Shown: positions 1 to 11,280 of the stretch, piece after piece
How the letters are laid out: each line of letters begins with the position of its first letter
How positions within the stretch are numbered: position 1 is the first letter of the stretch
NCBI GenBank assembly: GCA_004352715.1
Contig: SCFE01000033.1
Coordinates: forward strand, 1,897,917-1,961,916
Length of the DNA: 64,000 nucleotides
Direction of reading: 5' to 3'
Source: Hofstenia miamia
Lineage: Eukaryota; Xenacoelomorpha; Acoela
The notes under the pieces: model-generated
What the model was told of the DNA's origin: nothing
The model's database searches: none
What the model saw: the letters and a program-made list of their open reading frames with translations, nothing else
Position numbers and translations under genes: made by a program

Positions 1-28
1 AGGCGATCTATCATATTATAGATCGCCT
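1..28. repeat. perfect 11-bp inverted repeat (hairpin)
   Basis: Bases 1-11 (AGGCGATCTAT) are the exact reverse complement of bases 18-28, separated by a 6-base AT loop. No gene or transposon end can be assigned because the window edge cuts the left context. It may be the tip of a longer foldback or a 3' hairpin of the LINE fragment to its right. Confidence 0.6.
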
Positions 29-148
29 TGGGTAAGGTTTATTGAATAATCACCATTATAAAATTTAAAACCTCGCCATTTGTATTCAAGCCTTTTTTTT
101 GTAAAACTACAGAAGTATTTTTTAATTTCGTTTTTGAATACTCTTAAT

Positions 149-604
149 TTATTTATTTCTCCAATTTTCAGTAGCTGTTAACAAGGCATCATTTGTAGAA
201 ATATATCTACGAATGCCATATTGATTTTGACAGTACAGATTATGTTTACATAAATGTTTGCTAATTTGATTGAAAAGAAGTCTTTCAAAAATCTTACTAA
301 TTGGCGATGTAAAAGAAATCGGTTTATAGTTCAAACAATCTTTTGGGTAATCTTTCCCAAATAATGGAGTAATACTTGCAAATTTTAATTGGTCAGGAAA
401 TGTCGAATGTCTAATGCACGTGTTTATAATGTATGAAAGTGGCTCAGCTACTATATCTGGAGCAATTAGAATAATCGAAGGACCACTAGATTTGTATTTT
501 AAAGATTGAATGGATTTGATAATTTCAAACTTAGAGAAGGGCGGGGCTATAGGTTGAACTTGATTGCCTAAGTTGCAAAATACTTCATTAAATATGTTAC
601 TCAT
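149..604 (-). pseudogene. LINE reverse-transcriptase fragment (finger region)
   Basis: This 151-codon minus-strand frame reads like the fingers of a non-LTR retrotransposon RT. It has the 'SLKYKSSGPS' block that precedes the first RT motif, then 'FPDQLKFASITPLFGKD' and 'LNYKPISFTSPISKIFERLL', and finally 'QYGIRRYISTNDALL', matching the family pattern Q-x-G-F-R-x-x-x-S-T. The endonuclease domain, the palm with its xxDD motif and the C-terminus are missing, so it is a dead fragment. It is of Jockey/CR1 type; the clade cannot be set from this piece. It ends at a stop near 149, and downstream sequence to base 29 shows no clear continuation. The identification as RT is firm; the boundaries are not. 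Confidence 0.8.
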
Positions 605-699
605 TACCTTTCCTTTATAATGTATTTTTTCGATGTTTTCATTTTTATTTGTTTCCTATTTAATATAGTTCCACCTACCTCTTTGAGGAAAGATGTTTT

Positions 700-1699
700 N
701 NNNNNNNNNNNNNNNNNNNNNNNNNNNNNNNNNNNNNNNNNNNNNNNNNNNNNNNNNNNNNNNNNNNNNNNNNNNNNNNNNNNNNNNNNNNNNNNNNNNN
801 NNNNNNNNNNNNNNNNNNNNNNNNNNNNNNNNNNNNNNNNNNNNNNNNNNNNNNNNNNNNNNNNNNNNNNNNNNNNNNNNNNNNNNNNNNNNNNNNNNNN
901 NNNNNNNNNNNNNNNNNNNNNNNNNNNNNNNNNNNNNNNNNNNNNNNNNNNNNNNNNNNNNNNNNNNNNNNNNNNNNNNNNNNNNNNNNNNNNNNNNNNN
1001 NNNNNNNNNNNNNNNNNNNNNNNNNNNNNNNNNNNNNNNNNNNNNNNNNNNNNNNNNNNNNNNNNNNNNNNNNNNNNNNNNNNNNNNNNNNNNNNNNNNN
1101 NNNNNNNNNNNNNNNNNNNNNNNNNNNNNNNNNNNNNNNNNNNNNNNNNNNNNNNNNNNNNNNNNNNNNNNNNNNNNNNNNNNNNNNNNNNNNNNNNNNN
1201 NNNNNNNNNNNNNNNNNNNNNNNNNNNNNNNNNNNNNNNNNNNNNNNNNNNNNNNNNNNNNNNNNNNNNNNNNNNNNNNNNNNNNNNNNNNNNNNNNNNN
1301 NNNNNNNNNNNNNNNNNNNNNNNNNNNNNNNNNNNNNNNNNNNNNNNNNNNNNNNNNNNNNNNNNNNNNNNNNNNNNNNNNNNNNNNNNNNNNNNNNNNN
1401 NNNNNNNNNNNNNNNNNNNNNNNNNNNNNNNNNNNNNNNNNNNNNNNNNNNNNNNNNNNNNNNNNNNNNNNNNNNNNNNNNNNNNNNNNNNNNNNNNNNN
1501 NNNNNNNNNNNNNNNNNNNNNNNNNNNNNNNNNNNNNNNNNNNNNNNNNNNNNNNNNNNNNNNNNNNNNNNNNNNNNNNNNNNNNNNNNNNNNNNNNNNN
1601 NNNNNNNNNNNNNNNNNNNNNNNNNNNNNNNNNNNNNNNNNNNNNNNNNNNNNNNNNNNNNNNNNNNNNNNNNNNNNNNNNNNNNNNNNNNNNNNNNNN
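700..1699. other. assembly gap (1,000 N)
   Basis: Exactly 1,000 Ns, a conventional placeholder for a gap of unknown length. Frames drawn across it are not genes. Confidence 0.99.
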
Positions 1700-1734
1700 T
1701 GGCGGGTACGGCTACTACTGAGGGGAACTGATTT

Positions 1735-1950
1735 ACCATAAATATATTTTTGCTTAAGGAAGATTTTTAAATGCTTTTTGAAGGATTATATTTTTTCAAT
1801 GACTTTCATTTTTTTAGATATCGAATTCCAGGTTTGAAGGGTGGCATTAATGAAGGATTTCCTTAAAACGTTTTTTTTTATATTTTCACACTTGAAAAGA
1901 TTTAATCTTGAATTCTGTTTATGAGTATTTCCTGGTATTGTAATCATATT
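1735..1950 (-). pseudogene. LINE ORF2 C-terminal tail fragment
   Basis: Read on the minus strand from 1947 the frame gives a basic stretch containing 'NATLQTWNSISKKMKVIEKI', one stop, then 'SFKKHLKIFLKQKYI'. This is the usual end of LINE ORF2 proteins: a W-N-x-I/L block, then a short F-K-K-x-L-K helix close to the stop. It lies upstream, in minus orientation, of the RT fragment at 149-604, so it must belong to a different insertion or a rearranged copy. The adjoining gap hides the relationship. Assignment rests on pattern only. Confidence 0.5.
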
Positions 1951-2149
1951 ATAAGATGGTAGGTTTTTATTAGCTTAAAGAATGGTAGCAGGATATTCAA
2001 TATGATGAGTTGTTTTCGAAAGGAAATCCACCTAGAAATATTTAAATTTAAAGAATTAAGAAACTTCATTTTTCCTAAAATTCCTCTATCAGAACTTAGT
2101 AAAACAATTTGTAATTCGACATTGCAATTTAAGTTTTCTACCTTAAAAG

Positions 2150-2520
2150 TATTAGAAGTTAATGTACGAAATCTAAATCAAGACTTTAATAACTCTTCAG
2201 ATTCGACTCATTTACCTTTCTTTATAATTAAGATTTTTTCATACATTTAGCGACCAGTTATCATTTGCATTTAATCATTACATAGTTGAAAATAAACTTC
2301 AGGAGATAATAAAAAAGTCAGATTTTACACCTTTATATAAAAATGGAGATCCCCTTATTGCGAAAAATTACAGGCCAATCTCAATAATGCAACCTTTTAC
2401 TAAATTATTTGAAAATATACTTCACATACAAATCAACCAGCGCCTTAACAGTTGTGTAATTATGTCAATTACTGAAAAATAACCTCATAAATTTCAATTT
2501 TTATCCAGTTGCATAGAATT
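2150..2520 (+). pseudogene. LINE RT fragment, broken
   Basis: From 2318 the plus strand reads 'SDFTPLYKNGDPLIAKNYRP' and goes on with 'ISIMQPFTKLFENIL', the diagnostic finger motif of non-LTR RTs (TPLxKxGD...NYRPIS...KxFE). A TAA at 2480-2482 then sits where the family normally has the Q of Q-x-G-F, so the frame is dead. About 130 bases upstream, 'VLEVNVRNLNQDFNN' resembles the first strand of the LINE endonuclease domain (LNxRSLxxNFD). This suggests a copy whose endonuclease and inter-domain region were deleted, though that part is weak. Orientation is opposite to the fragment at 149-604. Confidence 0.7.
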
Positions 2521-4223
2521 TTGAAATTTTAGCGAATAAAATTAAAAATTATGGATTTCATCAAAACTTAATAAAAAAATGTAAATCTTTGTCATTGAGT
2601 TTGTCTATATTTGACTGGTTCAAACTGGTCGATCATAAAATTCTGACTTGACCCGACCTGTGTCAGTCACTCTGATTGACCCGACCAGTTTACATCTGTG
2701 ATGTACATTGCGCTCCAAATAAAATAAGTTTACTTGCTTCCACAGCTGCATACAAAAATATAGTATTTCCATGAACTTAGTAGTCATACATGATAAATTA
2801 AATCCTGTTTAATTCTTAGATTTTTACTAATCAGTTTGCAATACATTTAGTTTCTAAGTTTAAATTTTGCTGTTTACTCTACATTTTGTTTCTAGGTTTC
2901 AAATTCTGCTGTTTCCTCTACGATTTATTTTTTGACACTTGAATTATCCAGTTTGCACTAATCATGGGGTATCTGAGAGATTGGCAACAGAATGATTACT
3001 GACCATTAGAAATAATAATAGTAGCAGTTTTCTCTGTAATTTGAAAAGATATAGAATATAGTAAGGAAACCTTTAACTCATATTAATTGGCCCAATATTG
3101 CCTTCAAAAAAGAGCATCTTGACATATACAAAGAAGTTGATAAATATTAAAGTAGTGGGCAAATGCATGGGGTATGACATCAATGAAAACAGTAACTACT
3201 ATTTGTAATCCAGAATGATAAAAATACGAAAAAATTTTAATAAATTTTAATAATTTATGATAATAAAAACAAACAATATCATGCGCTAAAATATTGTAAA
3301 CTTTTTTTAGCAATTCAGAATATATATTTAAAAATTTCTATAGCAAAATTTAAGCAAATATACTATTGTTCATTTTGAAAATCATTTGATATGCAGAATT
3401 GACAAACTTGGCAATGAGCCGAGCTTCTAACGAGCCAAGCTGAACCGAGCCGAGCCGAGCTTGAGCAACTAGCCCAAAACGAGCCGTTTTTAAGCAAACC
3501 AAATTTATAGTGCTGCTTGTTAATTTGATTATGCAGATTTTTCTTTTTTTTTCAATCAATATTCCTTACTTATAATCGTATTTTAGAAATGTTTATTATA
3601 TAATAGGAAGAGCAATTGAAAAAAATTCTGAGAGCACAATATTTTTAAAAAAAATACCGAGCTGAAAGATTTTCTGTGGCAAACCGAGCCAAGCCAAACT
3701 TAGTCAAAATTTAAATGAGCCGAGCTAAGAAATTACTGCTTGTTGACAAGTCTCAGAATCAATGCTGTTCTCATTCAATAGTATATAGATAATAGTAGTC
3801 AGTGTTCATTCCACTTTAAAAGTGTTTTCAATACGAAAATTAGTCTATTTATTTGGATTATGTAAATAATTTAATAAAATATTACTATTTTGGATATTGA
3901 TTAATTTGTAACATGAAATATTCAAAAATGTTCAACACCATACATTAATTACCTGCCATGGATTTCTAAAATTATCGTAAGTTATCATATCAACATTTAT
4001 TTCATATTTTTTACCTTTTTTCTGTATTTCCTTGCATTCCCGGATTGTTTTTTATCACTCTTAGCAGTAGTCATTTTTCAACATGTTATGAGTGCATCCA
4101 ATTCCATAACTTCTCCAATGTTTGTTTACTTTGAAATATGCAAAAAACAAAGATATTGAAACATAGTCATAAATAAAAATATATAAAATAGTTCAAAACT
4201 CATATTAACTGAAACATTGTCAT
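2521..4223. other. AT-rich intergenic stretch with GC-word islands
   Basis: No coding sequence is supported. Two kinds of island stand out from the AT background. At 2611-2700 there are repeated ACTGGTC / GACCCGACC words. At 3408-3490 and 3655-3735 there are arrays of GAGCCGAGC-type words. Short frames in between have no recognisable domains. Confidence 0.6.
3395..3745. mobile_element. candidate non-autonomous DNA element with GAGCCGAGC words
   Basis: Two clusters of the same word (GAGCCGAGCT and permutations such as CCGAGCCAAGC) sit about 230 bp apart around an AT-rich core. GC-rich subterminal word arrays with an AT core are typical of non-autonomous hAT-like elements. However, the words run in the same direction at both ends, and I found no clear terminal inverted repeat or target duplication. 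Element ends are therefore guesses. Confidence 0.3.
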
Positions 4224-4740
4224 TTGGATAAAAAAATTCTCTTCGGAAGAATTCAAAACGTTGTCATTGAGGGTATGAGATCTATGTCTTACAGTATCTT
4301 CAGGAGTTCCTCAGAGTTCCTCCTGAGACATGTCATATTCTTGTTTTTCATAAATGACATATATTTTACTCTCTCAGATATTGTAAATAAGTCTTTTTTG
4401 CAGATGATATGATGGCTTATATGGAGATTATAAAGGTGACATTGATAAACGCAATTTCCAGGAAGATAGTGATAGATTGACAGAAAGGGGGATTAAGAAT
4501 CAAATGCTATGTAATATCAAAAACTGCCACCTAACATCATTTATGACTGTGATACTACCAATTACACTTTATGCAATACACAAATAAAATAGAAAAATAC
4601 TTTTAAATACATGTGCATTACCATAAGCAATAATTTTTAGTTGGATCTACATTTCAATAAAATATGTTCACACTCATGCCAACAAATAGGAATTATATAT
4701 AATTTATTATTCAAAATTGCCCCCAGACATAAATTAACCT
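4224..4740 (+). pseudogene. LINE RT palm fragment (FADD motif), frameshifted
   Basis: One frame from 4224 gives 'FGRIQNVVIEGMRS' and 'HVIFLFFINDIYFTLSDI', the region around RT motif B'/C (GPLLFxxFINDI in intact relatives). The next frame gives 'LFADDMMAYMEI' at about 4396-4430, the xxDD catalytic box. A third frame gives 'FQEDSDRLTERGIKNQM', the block after motif C (Q-x-D-L-x-x-L...N-Q-M). At least two frameshifts separate them. Sequence after 4570 degrades into noise. It is clearly a non-LTR RT remnant; the family cannot be assigned. Confidence 0.7.
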
Positions 4741-5310
4741 TGTAAAACATCTGGGATCTAGGTGAGCGAAGTGGACGGCTAGCAAAAAATATTGATCACT
4801 TAATATATGATGCCTTGGCTATTAATGGTCAAGAAACCTGAGAAGAATTATATACATTTGTATAAATTTTATTTGTACACAAAAAGAGGATAATTCATCC
4901 TCATTGAATATTATATTTGATGGATGTATTCTTAGCAGTTTATTGACTTCAACTTTAATTGAATGCAAAAATTAATATTTGTTTAAGTATGTATTTAAAT
5001 CAGTAGAGAAATATCAATTCCTATCAAATTTCGTGTCTCACTTTGTTTTTTTAAGGTGCTTCACCAACATGATTTGAAAATAAGTTGAAAAGGCCTTGAG
5101 TATATTTTACAACTCATGAAATTCCAGGTGAAACGTATTATCATTGGGACATTTTGACAACAGTGACTAATGTGCTATTTCATGTATTAATTTATCAAAA
5201 AAATTTATTCTTATGATTAAAATTGAATCTTAGTTCTAATATTATAGGCTTAATCAACAAGAAAAACAGTGATAATTATTTCTTTAATTTGATTAATTTA
5301 TAAGATGAAT
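4741..5310. other. AT-rich DNA, nothing recognised
   Basis: No frames with domain signals, RNA genes or repeats were recognised in this stretch. Confidence 0.5.
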
Positions 5311-5318
5311 GTCTGTAT
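5311..5318. repeat. 8-bp target-site duplication, left copy
   Basis: GTCTGTAT, identical to the copy at 5922-5929, directly abutting the left TIR of the MITE at 5319. Confidence 0.85.
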
Positions 5319-5921
5319 TAGAGCCCGACGCCACGCCGGAGGAGCCGCCGCCGCCACTTGACTTGGCGCTGCCGCCACCGAGTTTTTGAGAATGACGTGA
5401 CTAACGCCTTTGTCTTGGCTGATGTGTACATGAATCAATTTCTATGAATACTTCAATAGAAAAAGACTTCCTTTTCCTGAGGACCTGTCCGGTGAAACTA
5501 CCTGAAAGCTCACATTAGAATAAATGTCCCAATGAGAACTTTTGTCCTTTGATGTAGGCCTATTGTGGTTGGTGATAGTGTGGTTCTCGAGAAGAAGGAG
5601 TGATGTATTATAAATTCAGTAAAAAGCTTTTACATTTTAGTATACATGTAAACCTATTACGGTTCGTACGAGTACACATTAGGCTAGCCATCCTAAATGA
5701 TTATATGAAAAAATTGATATACACAAAAATGTTAGGTTTATATAGGCCTATATACACACCGTAGCTGTAGCTTCATGCATGTGCACTCGGTGAGTGGGCC
5801 TGTAAGATACGGTATAAGACTATTCAGGCAATTTTTTAATCAAATTTTATCATTTTAGCACATGTGGTATACGCCAGCGTCGCCACCGCCGCTGATGAAT
5901 TTATTATCGGCGTCGGCTCTA
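5319..5921. mobile_element. hAT-type MITE (603 bp) with 8-bp target duplication
   Basis: The left end reads TAGAGCCCGACGCC. The right end, reverse-complemented, reads TAGAGCCGACGCC, so the two match over 13-14 bases with one single-base gap. The element is flanked on both sides by an identical 8-mer, GTCTGTAT (5311-5318 and 5922-5929). An 8-bp duplication with short TIRs points to hAT; P elements also make 8-bp duplications. Subterminal regions at both ends are rich in GCCGCC words while the core is AT-rich. No transposase frame exists inside, so it is non-autonomous. Confidence 0.85.
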
Positions 5922-5929
5922 GTCTGTAT
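5922..5929. repeat. 8-bp target-site duplication, right copy
   Basis: GTCTGTAT, directly after the right TIR of the MITE. The perfect match suggests a fairly recent insertion. Confidence 0.85.
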
Positions 5930-7916
5930 TCCACATGATAATTTTGACTCAATTGTTTTCAATGGAATATCTAAGTAACATAAATATAGACAATTTTTAT
6001 GGCACTCAAGACTAATAATTTGGTACAATTATATAAAAGTTCATAGTTATATTTTATGTTACGTTCTTCATAGTTTCTCTGATGTTTAAAAATCATTTTC
6101 ACATATTTCTATACATATAATTATAATTGTAGTTATAATGAAATTCATTTACTACAGATAAGCCTTTCTGTTTCTTCTTAGCAATAAGGTTATAAATTGA
6201 CATTTTGAACTTTAGATTTCCATTTTTACAAATTATAATTTAAAATACTAATTATGCCAACTTTTAATGTTTAATTGTATCCTACGTACTATTTTAAATT
6301 TAGTAAATTTTCTGAATATTTTGTCATACTATTTAATTTTATCCATACTTTGATATGATTAGTAGAGTGTATTGATAATGGGGATTTGAATTTGATCACA
6401 ATTAAATGAGACCCTCCAAGAACTATATCAATTGAAAATTTTTAATTCACCGTGTAATGCCTATTATTTTGGGTTGGACCAAATTTAGAAATTGAAATAT
6501 TCTTAAAATTCGTTTTTACATGTGCTGAATCGATTAGCATTGAATGTATGTGCTTATATATTAAAATATGATTATATAATTCATCCTTTTGATATAAAAA
6601 ATGTAAGCTTAATGCAGACATAGGTTAAATTTTATTTATGAATAAACGATAGACCATTATGTTGCGGCAAAAACACCCCGCCCTGCATGACGGTGAGACG
6701 TATATGTACACGTATATATACAAATGAAAATTTTTAAACATAAGCTTTTAGTAGAGAGTGATATTGGGTACCCTATTAAACAGGAACCAATTTTGAGTCG
6801 GGTTCAAGAACTGAACTCGGAAAATGTCAAAAAATATTAGATTAATTTTTCTAAAAGCTACTGTTGTTATTCCCCACTTAATTTGACAAAAGCCTCAGAC
6901 GTTAAGTAATAGAAATGAAGAATTATTTTTAACTTAGCAGAAAACGCTTGAGGTTTTAAAATCACCATTTTATTGGAGAAAGATCAAAGACGCTAAATAT
7001 TGTGAATCAAAATCTGTTTCGGGTCGGTTCAGGTCCGAAAATATATAAATTTTTGAAGATTCTCCACTACTAAGAATCCTATCAGCTATAAATTATCAAA
7101 ATTCAAAGTTAACAAAATTGTTTAAATCAATGAATAAGGAAATGCATGTACATTATGTACGTACAAAGTACATCATCAATGATACAAATTATTTTCTATT
7201 GAAGTTAAAAAATGCACGTGATCATGAACAAGATGAATGTCTTGGAATCTACAATGTAAAATTCCTTTTTTACTAATATTTCGTAAAAATAACAATATAC
7301 CATAATGTCAAACTACTAAAATATTACTAAAAAATAAATTGTAACAACATCTTAAGGTTTTGGATATTGCAAAAGATAAGTTATCTTTTCACAATTATAT
7401 TTTTTATTAAAAAATTGTGACATCAATTTCACAGAATGACAATGGGTTTGCATTAGCACCTACCATGCCTGCATTTGCCATGGACATGATAGAAAGAAAT
7501 GATTCAAAATATAATGATTTGATCAACATTTCAACCTTAGCTTTTGAATTCAGCCTTTTTCTCCACATGTGCTTAAGGAATTTTGTCTACATTAGCTTAA
7601 GATTCAATAAGTGAAATATGACATTGTATACTTTACGTATTAGAGAGATCAAATCACACACCATGAAATTTTGAAATAACATTCTAAGTGAAATATTTCA
7701 ATTTCAAAAAAAAATTTAAGAATAAAAAAATGTAATGACAAATCATATACATGCATCTAGTTTTGAAAGGCTTTGGCAAGTTCAAGATATTTAATATTAA
7801 GCTGACTCTAATTATTTGAAGATTTAGTGATAACTTTTTATAATACTGTGAAAATCACAATCGAATTCTCACAAATCCATGCTGTTTACAAGCATTCTTC
7901 TGCGAGTGTTACTTTG

Positions 7917-8035
7917 AACCAGTGGCGCATTTAAGGGGGGGGGCAGCAGAGATGGGATCGGATCCAACATTTTAAGATCCGATCCTAATTTTTAAGAGAA
8001 TTTAATTTTTAATCCGAAACGGATCCGAATTTAAA
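7917..8035. mobile_element. candidate DNA-transposon terminus
   Basis: CAGTGGCGCATTTAAGG followed by a long G run resembles the CAGTGGCG ends of several cut-and-paste families. Immediately after it, CAGAGATGGGATCGGATCC and its partial palindromic partners (AAGATCCGATCC, ACGGATCCGAA) look like a second terminus. I could not find a matching partner end or a target duplication, so this is only a suggestion. Confidence 0.25.
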
Positions 8036-9433
8036 TAATTATTCTTACAATAAATAAACATGGACTTAAGAAATACCTATAGTTTTTTTAAATGTGAATA
8101 AAAAATTTGAAATGCATCAACACTGTATTGAGTTAGAAAATGGACATATACTTACGAAATAGTGCATGCAAATCAACTTATTTGAAAGCTTTGTAATAAT
8201 CTAGTTTCTAAAATTGCCATCAACTATAATCATAATATATTTATAGAGTTTATGCAGTTGAGTTTCTTATAGTATTACCTCCCGTATTAATTTTTATGTC
8301 CAAATTCAAAAATAACCACTTTGCAATGTCACTAAGAATTGAAGTTGTTTCAAACAACATAAATTTACTTCAAAATTGCAGCTAATGTGATGAAAACTAG
8401 AATAACTAAATAATGGTAAATTAAAGAACAATCCGAAAATTGCAAGACATTAAAATATATGAAAGTACATGGTTATAGTGAATTATGAATATATATGCAA
8501 AACTCGTATTTTGGATTGCCATTGTTGTTAACGTTATTAGACTTCTTCATAATCAAATTACAAGAGACAATAGATTATGAAATATCAATAAATTTTCTCA
8601 AAGGATTTAAGGCTTCGATTACTGCAGTGGCGTCAATGTACATTAGAGGGCTCTTTGCGAGATGTCAACATGGGGCCTCTATACTGCAACCACAGCTATG
8701 TACGAAATTTTCCCAGTGCGCGTTTTACTGTATAATAGATGCTTTTTAAAATTTAATATTTTGTACGTATGTAACTGAAGGATTTCAATAATTGTCTAAA
8801 ATTGCTTATTAAATTTATTTTTTCTTATTTTGGAGTCCCAATTTGTTCTATATATGTAATTACTTTGTTATTTTGCTTTTTTGGGCTTCAATGGCTACAA
8901 ATTCCTACCTCAAATTTGTTTGAAATTGGTTGTATTAATACTTTTAAAATTTGGAACCCAGTGCGGCCACACCCGTCAGTGACGTCACTAAGTCAATGCT
9001 TATGGGTTAGATAGAAATGGACCCCGTAAATTTTGTTGGCGAACTATGAGTGATTGAAAACAAAATATACCTTACACGTTGGAAGCCCATCACTTCAAAT
9101 GTAAAAATAGTATTGCTCATTAATAATTAAATCGAATTTGACAGCTGATTTAATTAATTATCAATTAGGAGGTCAGTATCAATTGACAATCAATTTAATT
9201 GGAAAACAGCAAACAATCAGGATTGTGGCTTGCATTTGAAATTTGGGGACCATGGCCTCGCAAAGTTCAATAAATTAATCATCCTTTTACTCATATAAAA
9301 TAGGGTCACACTTTTTTATTGAATTTTTAAATTGAATGGCATTAGTATTTTATATATTTCAACTAAAATATATTCACTCTAACTAAGTTACAGAATATTA
9401 GAAATTAATACTATGGAGTTTTATATCCAGGAT

Positions 9434-9510
9434 GCCAAGAGGAAGGAGGGCCCAGTGGCCCAACAGGGAGGGCCAATGCCCTCCTGGCCCTCCCCTAGCC
9501 ACAGCCCTGC
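9434..9510. repeat. GC-rich palindromic island
   Basis: GGAGGGCC and GGCCCTCC words alternate (GGAGGGCCAATGCCCTCC is itself a perfect inverted repeat around AAT) inside AT-rich DNA. The island could fold into a strong hairpin. It resembles the GC-rich subterminal part of a MITE, but no element boundaries are visible. Confidence 0.4.
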
Positions 9511-10872
9511 AAACAATGTATTTGAATAGTTGTGGAATTAAAAGGTGAACTTATTCTTTGTACACTTGCAAAAATGCATTTGTTATCAACAATGGTCCAT
9601 AAATAACCCGGAATACAATATTGTGCATTGCTAATTTAAGTGCGCTACTAGCAGGTAAACATAGAATTGTATTGTATTGAATGACTGTGTGTCAGATAGC
9701 CATCAGCATATTTTTCAAATGATACTATTTAAATTTTTGTATTTTGCAATAAAGGCCTTAACTCTTTATCATTAAAAATATATGCATAAATTCATTAACT
9801 TGTACTGATTCTATATTTTCGCAAATTTTTCATAGACTTATTCTTACCATATTCACTTTAAAATTTATATTAATGCTTAGAATTCCTAGAAACCCCCAAT
9901 ATATTTGTGCATAAAGCATTAGTAAATGCAGAGATTTTTTATTGCAAGACTAGGTGTAATTTGTGGCATTTCCAGATAAGCAGTTGCTTTTTATGTTTTT
10001 GAAATTTAAAATATAACTACAATATATATTTTCAATGAATTCATAAATTAATGATTTAGATATTTTAAGTTTTGCTTACATTTGAGTATCAATATTTTTA
10101 TTTTTAATTTTAAAAAAGATACAACTTGATCCTTATAAATGTAAATCAATCATCCAACAAGAGAATGTTTTAAGTGTTTTAGTAAACAAATGATTGCTAA
10201 TAATTTTTTTGAGGACGAAGGTGCAGAATAGTGCCCATGTAAGAAATAAACACTACCAGGGCATAAAAATGGATGAGAAATACAATAAAATACGTAAAAT
10301 TTTTATAAATTTGCATAATTAGCAAGATTCTTAGCATGTGATAACACTCAATCAATATTTTTAAAAAATAATAAGATTCAAAAGCAATTTATTGCTAAAA
10401 TATAAGGGTACACAATCCATTATTATAAGTTCCACATTATGCATGTTCATATCATAAATTCTTTTCAGCATTGTGGTTTGATAAAACATGATTTAAATCT
10501 ATATTTACACTCTGTTCATTGTTCTGGTTTTTATTGCAAGAAAGTTCAAAAAATATTATTATTGATATGTTTTTCATATTCTTTCTGCAGCAAATTTTCA
10601 ATATCCTCTTCTTCAATACATCCCTATTTATATGCAGAGTGTAGCACCAATTGCAGGGAATGTATATCTTTCTTGTATATGTATATATTGTTTATGGATA
10701 TATTGTTGAGCAATACATTAGGCGACTGAGAACCCAAGAAGAAAAGAGCATTTTCATTTCAAGCATATTTGCTTCCAATTTTTTCCTTCCCTCATTAAGA
10801 AGAATTGTTTCATACATGATGATTTCATTTCTTTAATATGAGTATGAAATTTCATATCATTTTGAAGCTTAA

Positions 10873-11280
10873 TGTAGAGTCACTCAGGGCCCCTTTTTGA
10901 TTTCATCATATTGTCAATTTTGTTAGTGCTAAATACTGCCTTATAATTAGTTAGTTACGTCATCATGACGTCGTGATTTTCAATATCAAATTTTTCTAGT
11001 GCAGTTATATGAAATTAGAATTATTTGCCCCCTCATTTTAGTTGAATGTGTTATTGCTCTTTAATTTTGAGAGGGAACTCAAATGTGAAATTTGTAAAAC
11101 CCAAACAGGTAATAATTACTCGATTGTTATACATAATGAAAAAGGATGATGGCAAATAGCTAAACCCAAGAAGTCTCACTTTGATCATGTTTGATCTTTT
11201 TTGATTAATTTATTAAGCTAACCATTTTAGATTCATCTATGGATTGTTGTGAAATAATAATTGCTTAAGTTCCAGCAACA
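10873..11280 (+). repeat. 5' LTR of gypsy copy 1
   Basis: This 408-bp segment begins TGTAGAGTCACTCAGG and ends GCTTAAGTTCCAGCAACA, so it has TG...CA borders. Its start matches the 3' LTR at 59815 (TGTAGAGTCACTTAGG) and the inverted LTR ending at 61470. Its end matches the LTR ending at 20115 (GCTTAAGCTTGGCAACA). A palindromic pair ACGTCA...TGACGT lies at 10957-10971, as in the other LTRs. The CG-containing words and the TATA region are more eroded than in the 59.8-kb copy. Right of it lie a leader and gag, so this is the 5' LTR of a plus-strand element. Confidence 0.85.
10957..10971 (+). promoter_or_regulatory. CRE/ATF-like palindrome in LTR U3
   Basis: ACGTCA, three bases, TGACGT. The same pair is present in all LTR copies (19799-19814 with the right arm decayed, 59874-59890, and inverted near 61385-61410), always about 60-90 bases from the LTR start. 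It fits a bZIP (CREB/ATF) binding site. Function is inferred. Confidence 0.5.

Larger units (their letters stand above)
5930..10872. other. AT-rich intergenic region with scattered GC islands
   Basis: About 5 kb with no gene that I can support; all open frames are under 100 codons with low-complexity translations. GC-rich islands occur at 6785-6822 and 7015-7045 (GGGTCGGTTCAGG-type words), 7917-8035 (a CAGTGGCGC start, a run of nine G, then GGATCGGATCC words) and 9434-9510. These look like ends of non-autonomous DNA elements. A TGACGTCA palindrome near 8980 is isolated. Confidence 0.55.

Noticed and set aside
2002-2250. 82-codon plus-strand frame as a gene
   Set aside because: Low-complexity translation; only its end resembles a LINE endonuclease start, so it is described as part of a LINE remnant instead.
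8495-9014. Two plus-strand frames of 84 and 70 codons
   Set aside because: Composition matches AT-rich background, no splice-consistent partner and no domain.
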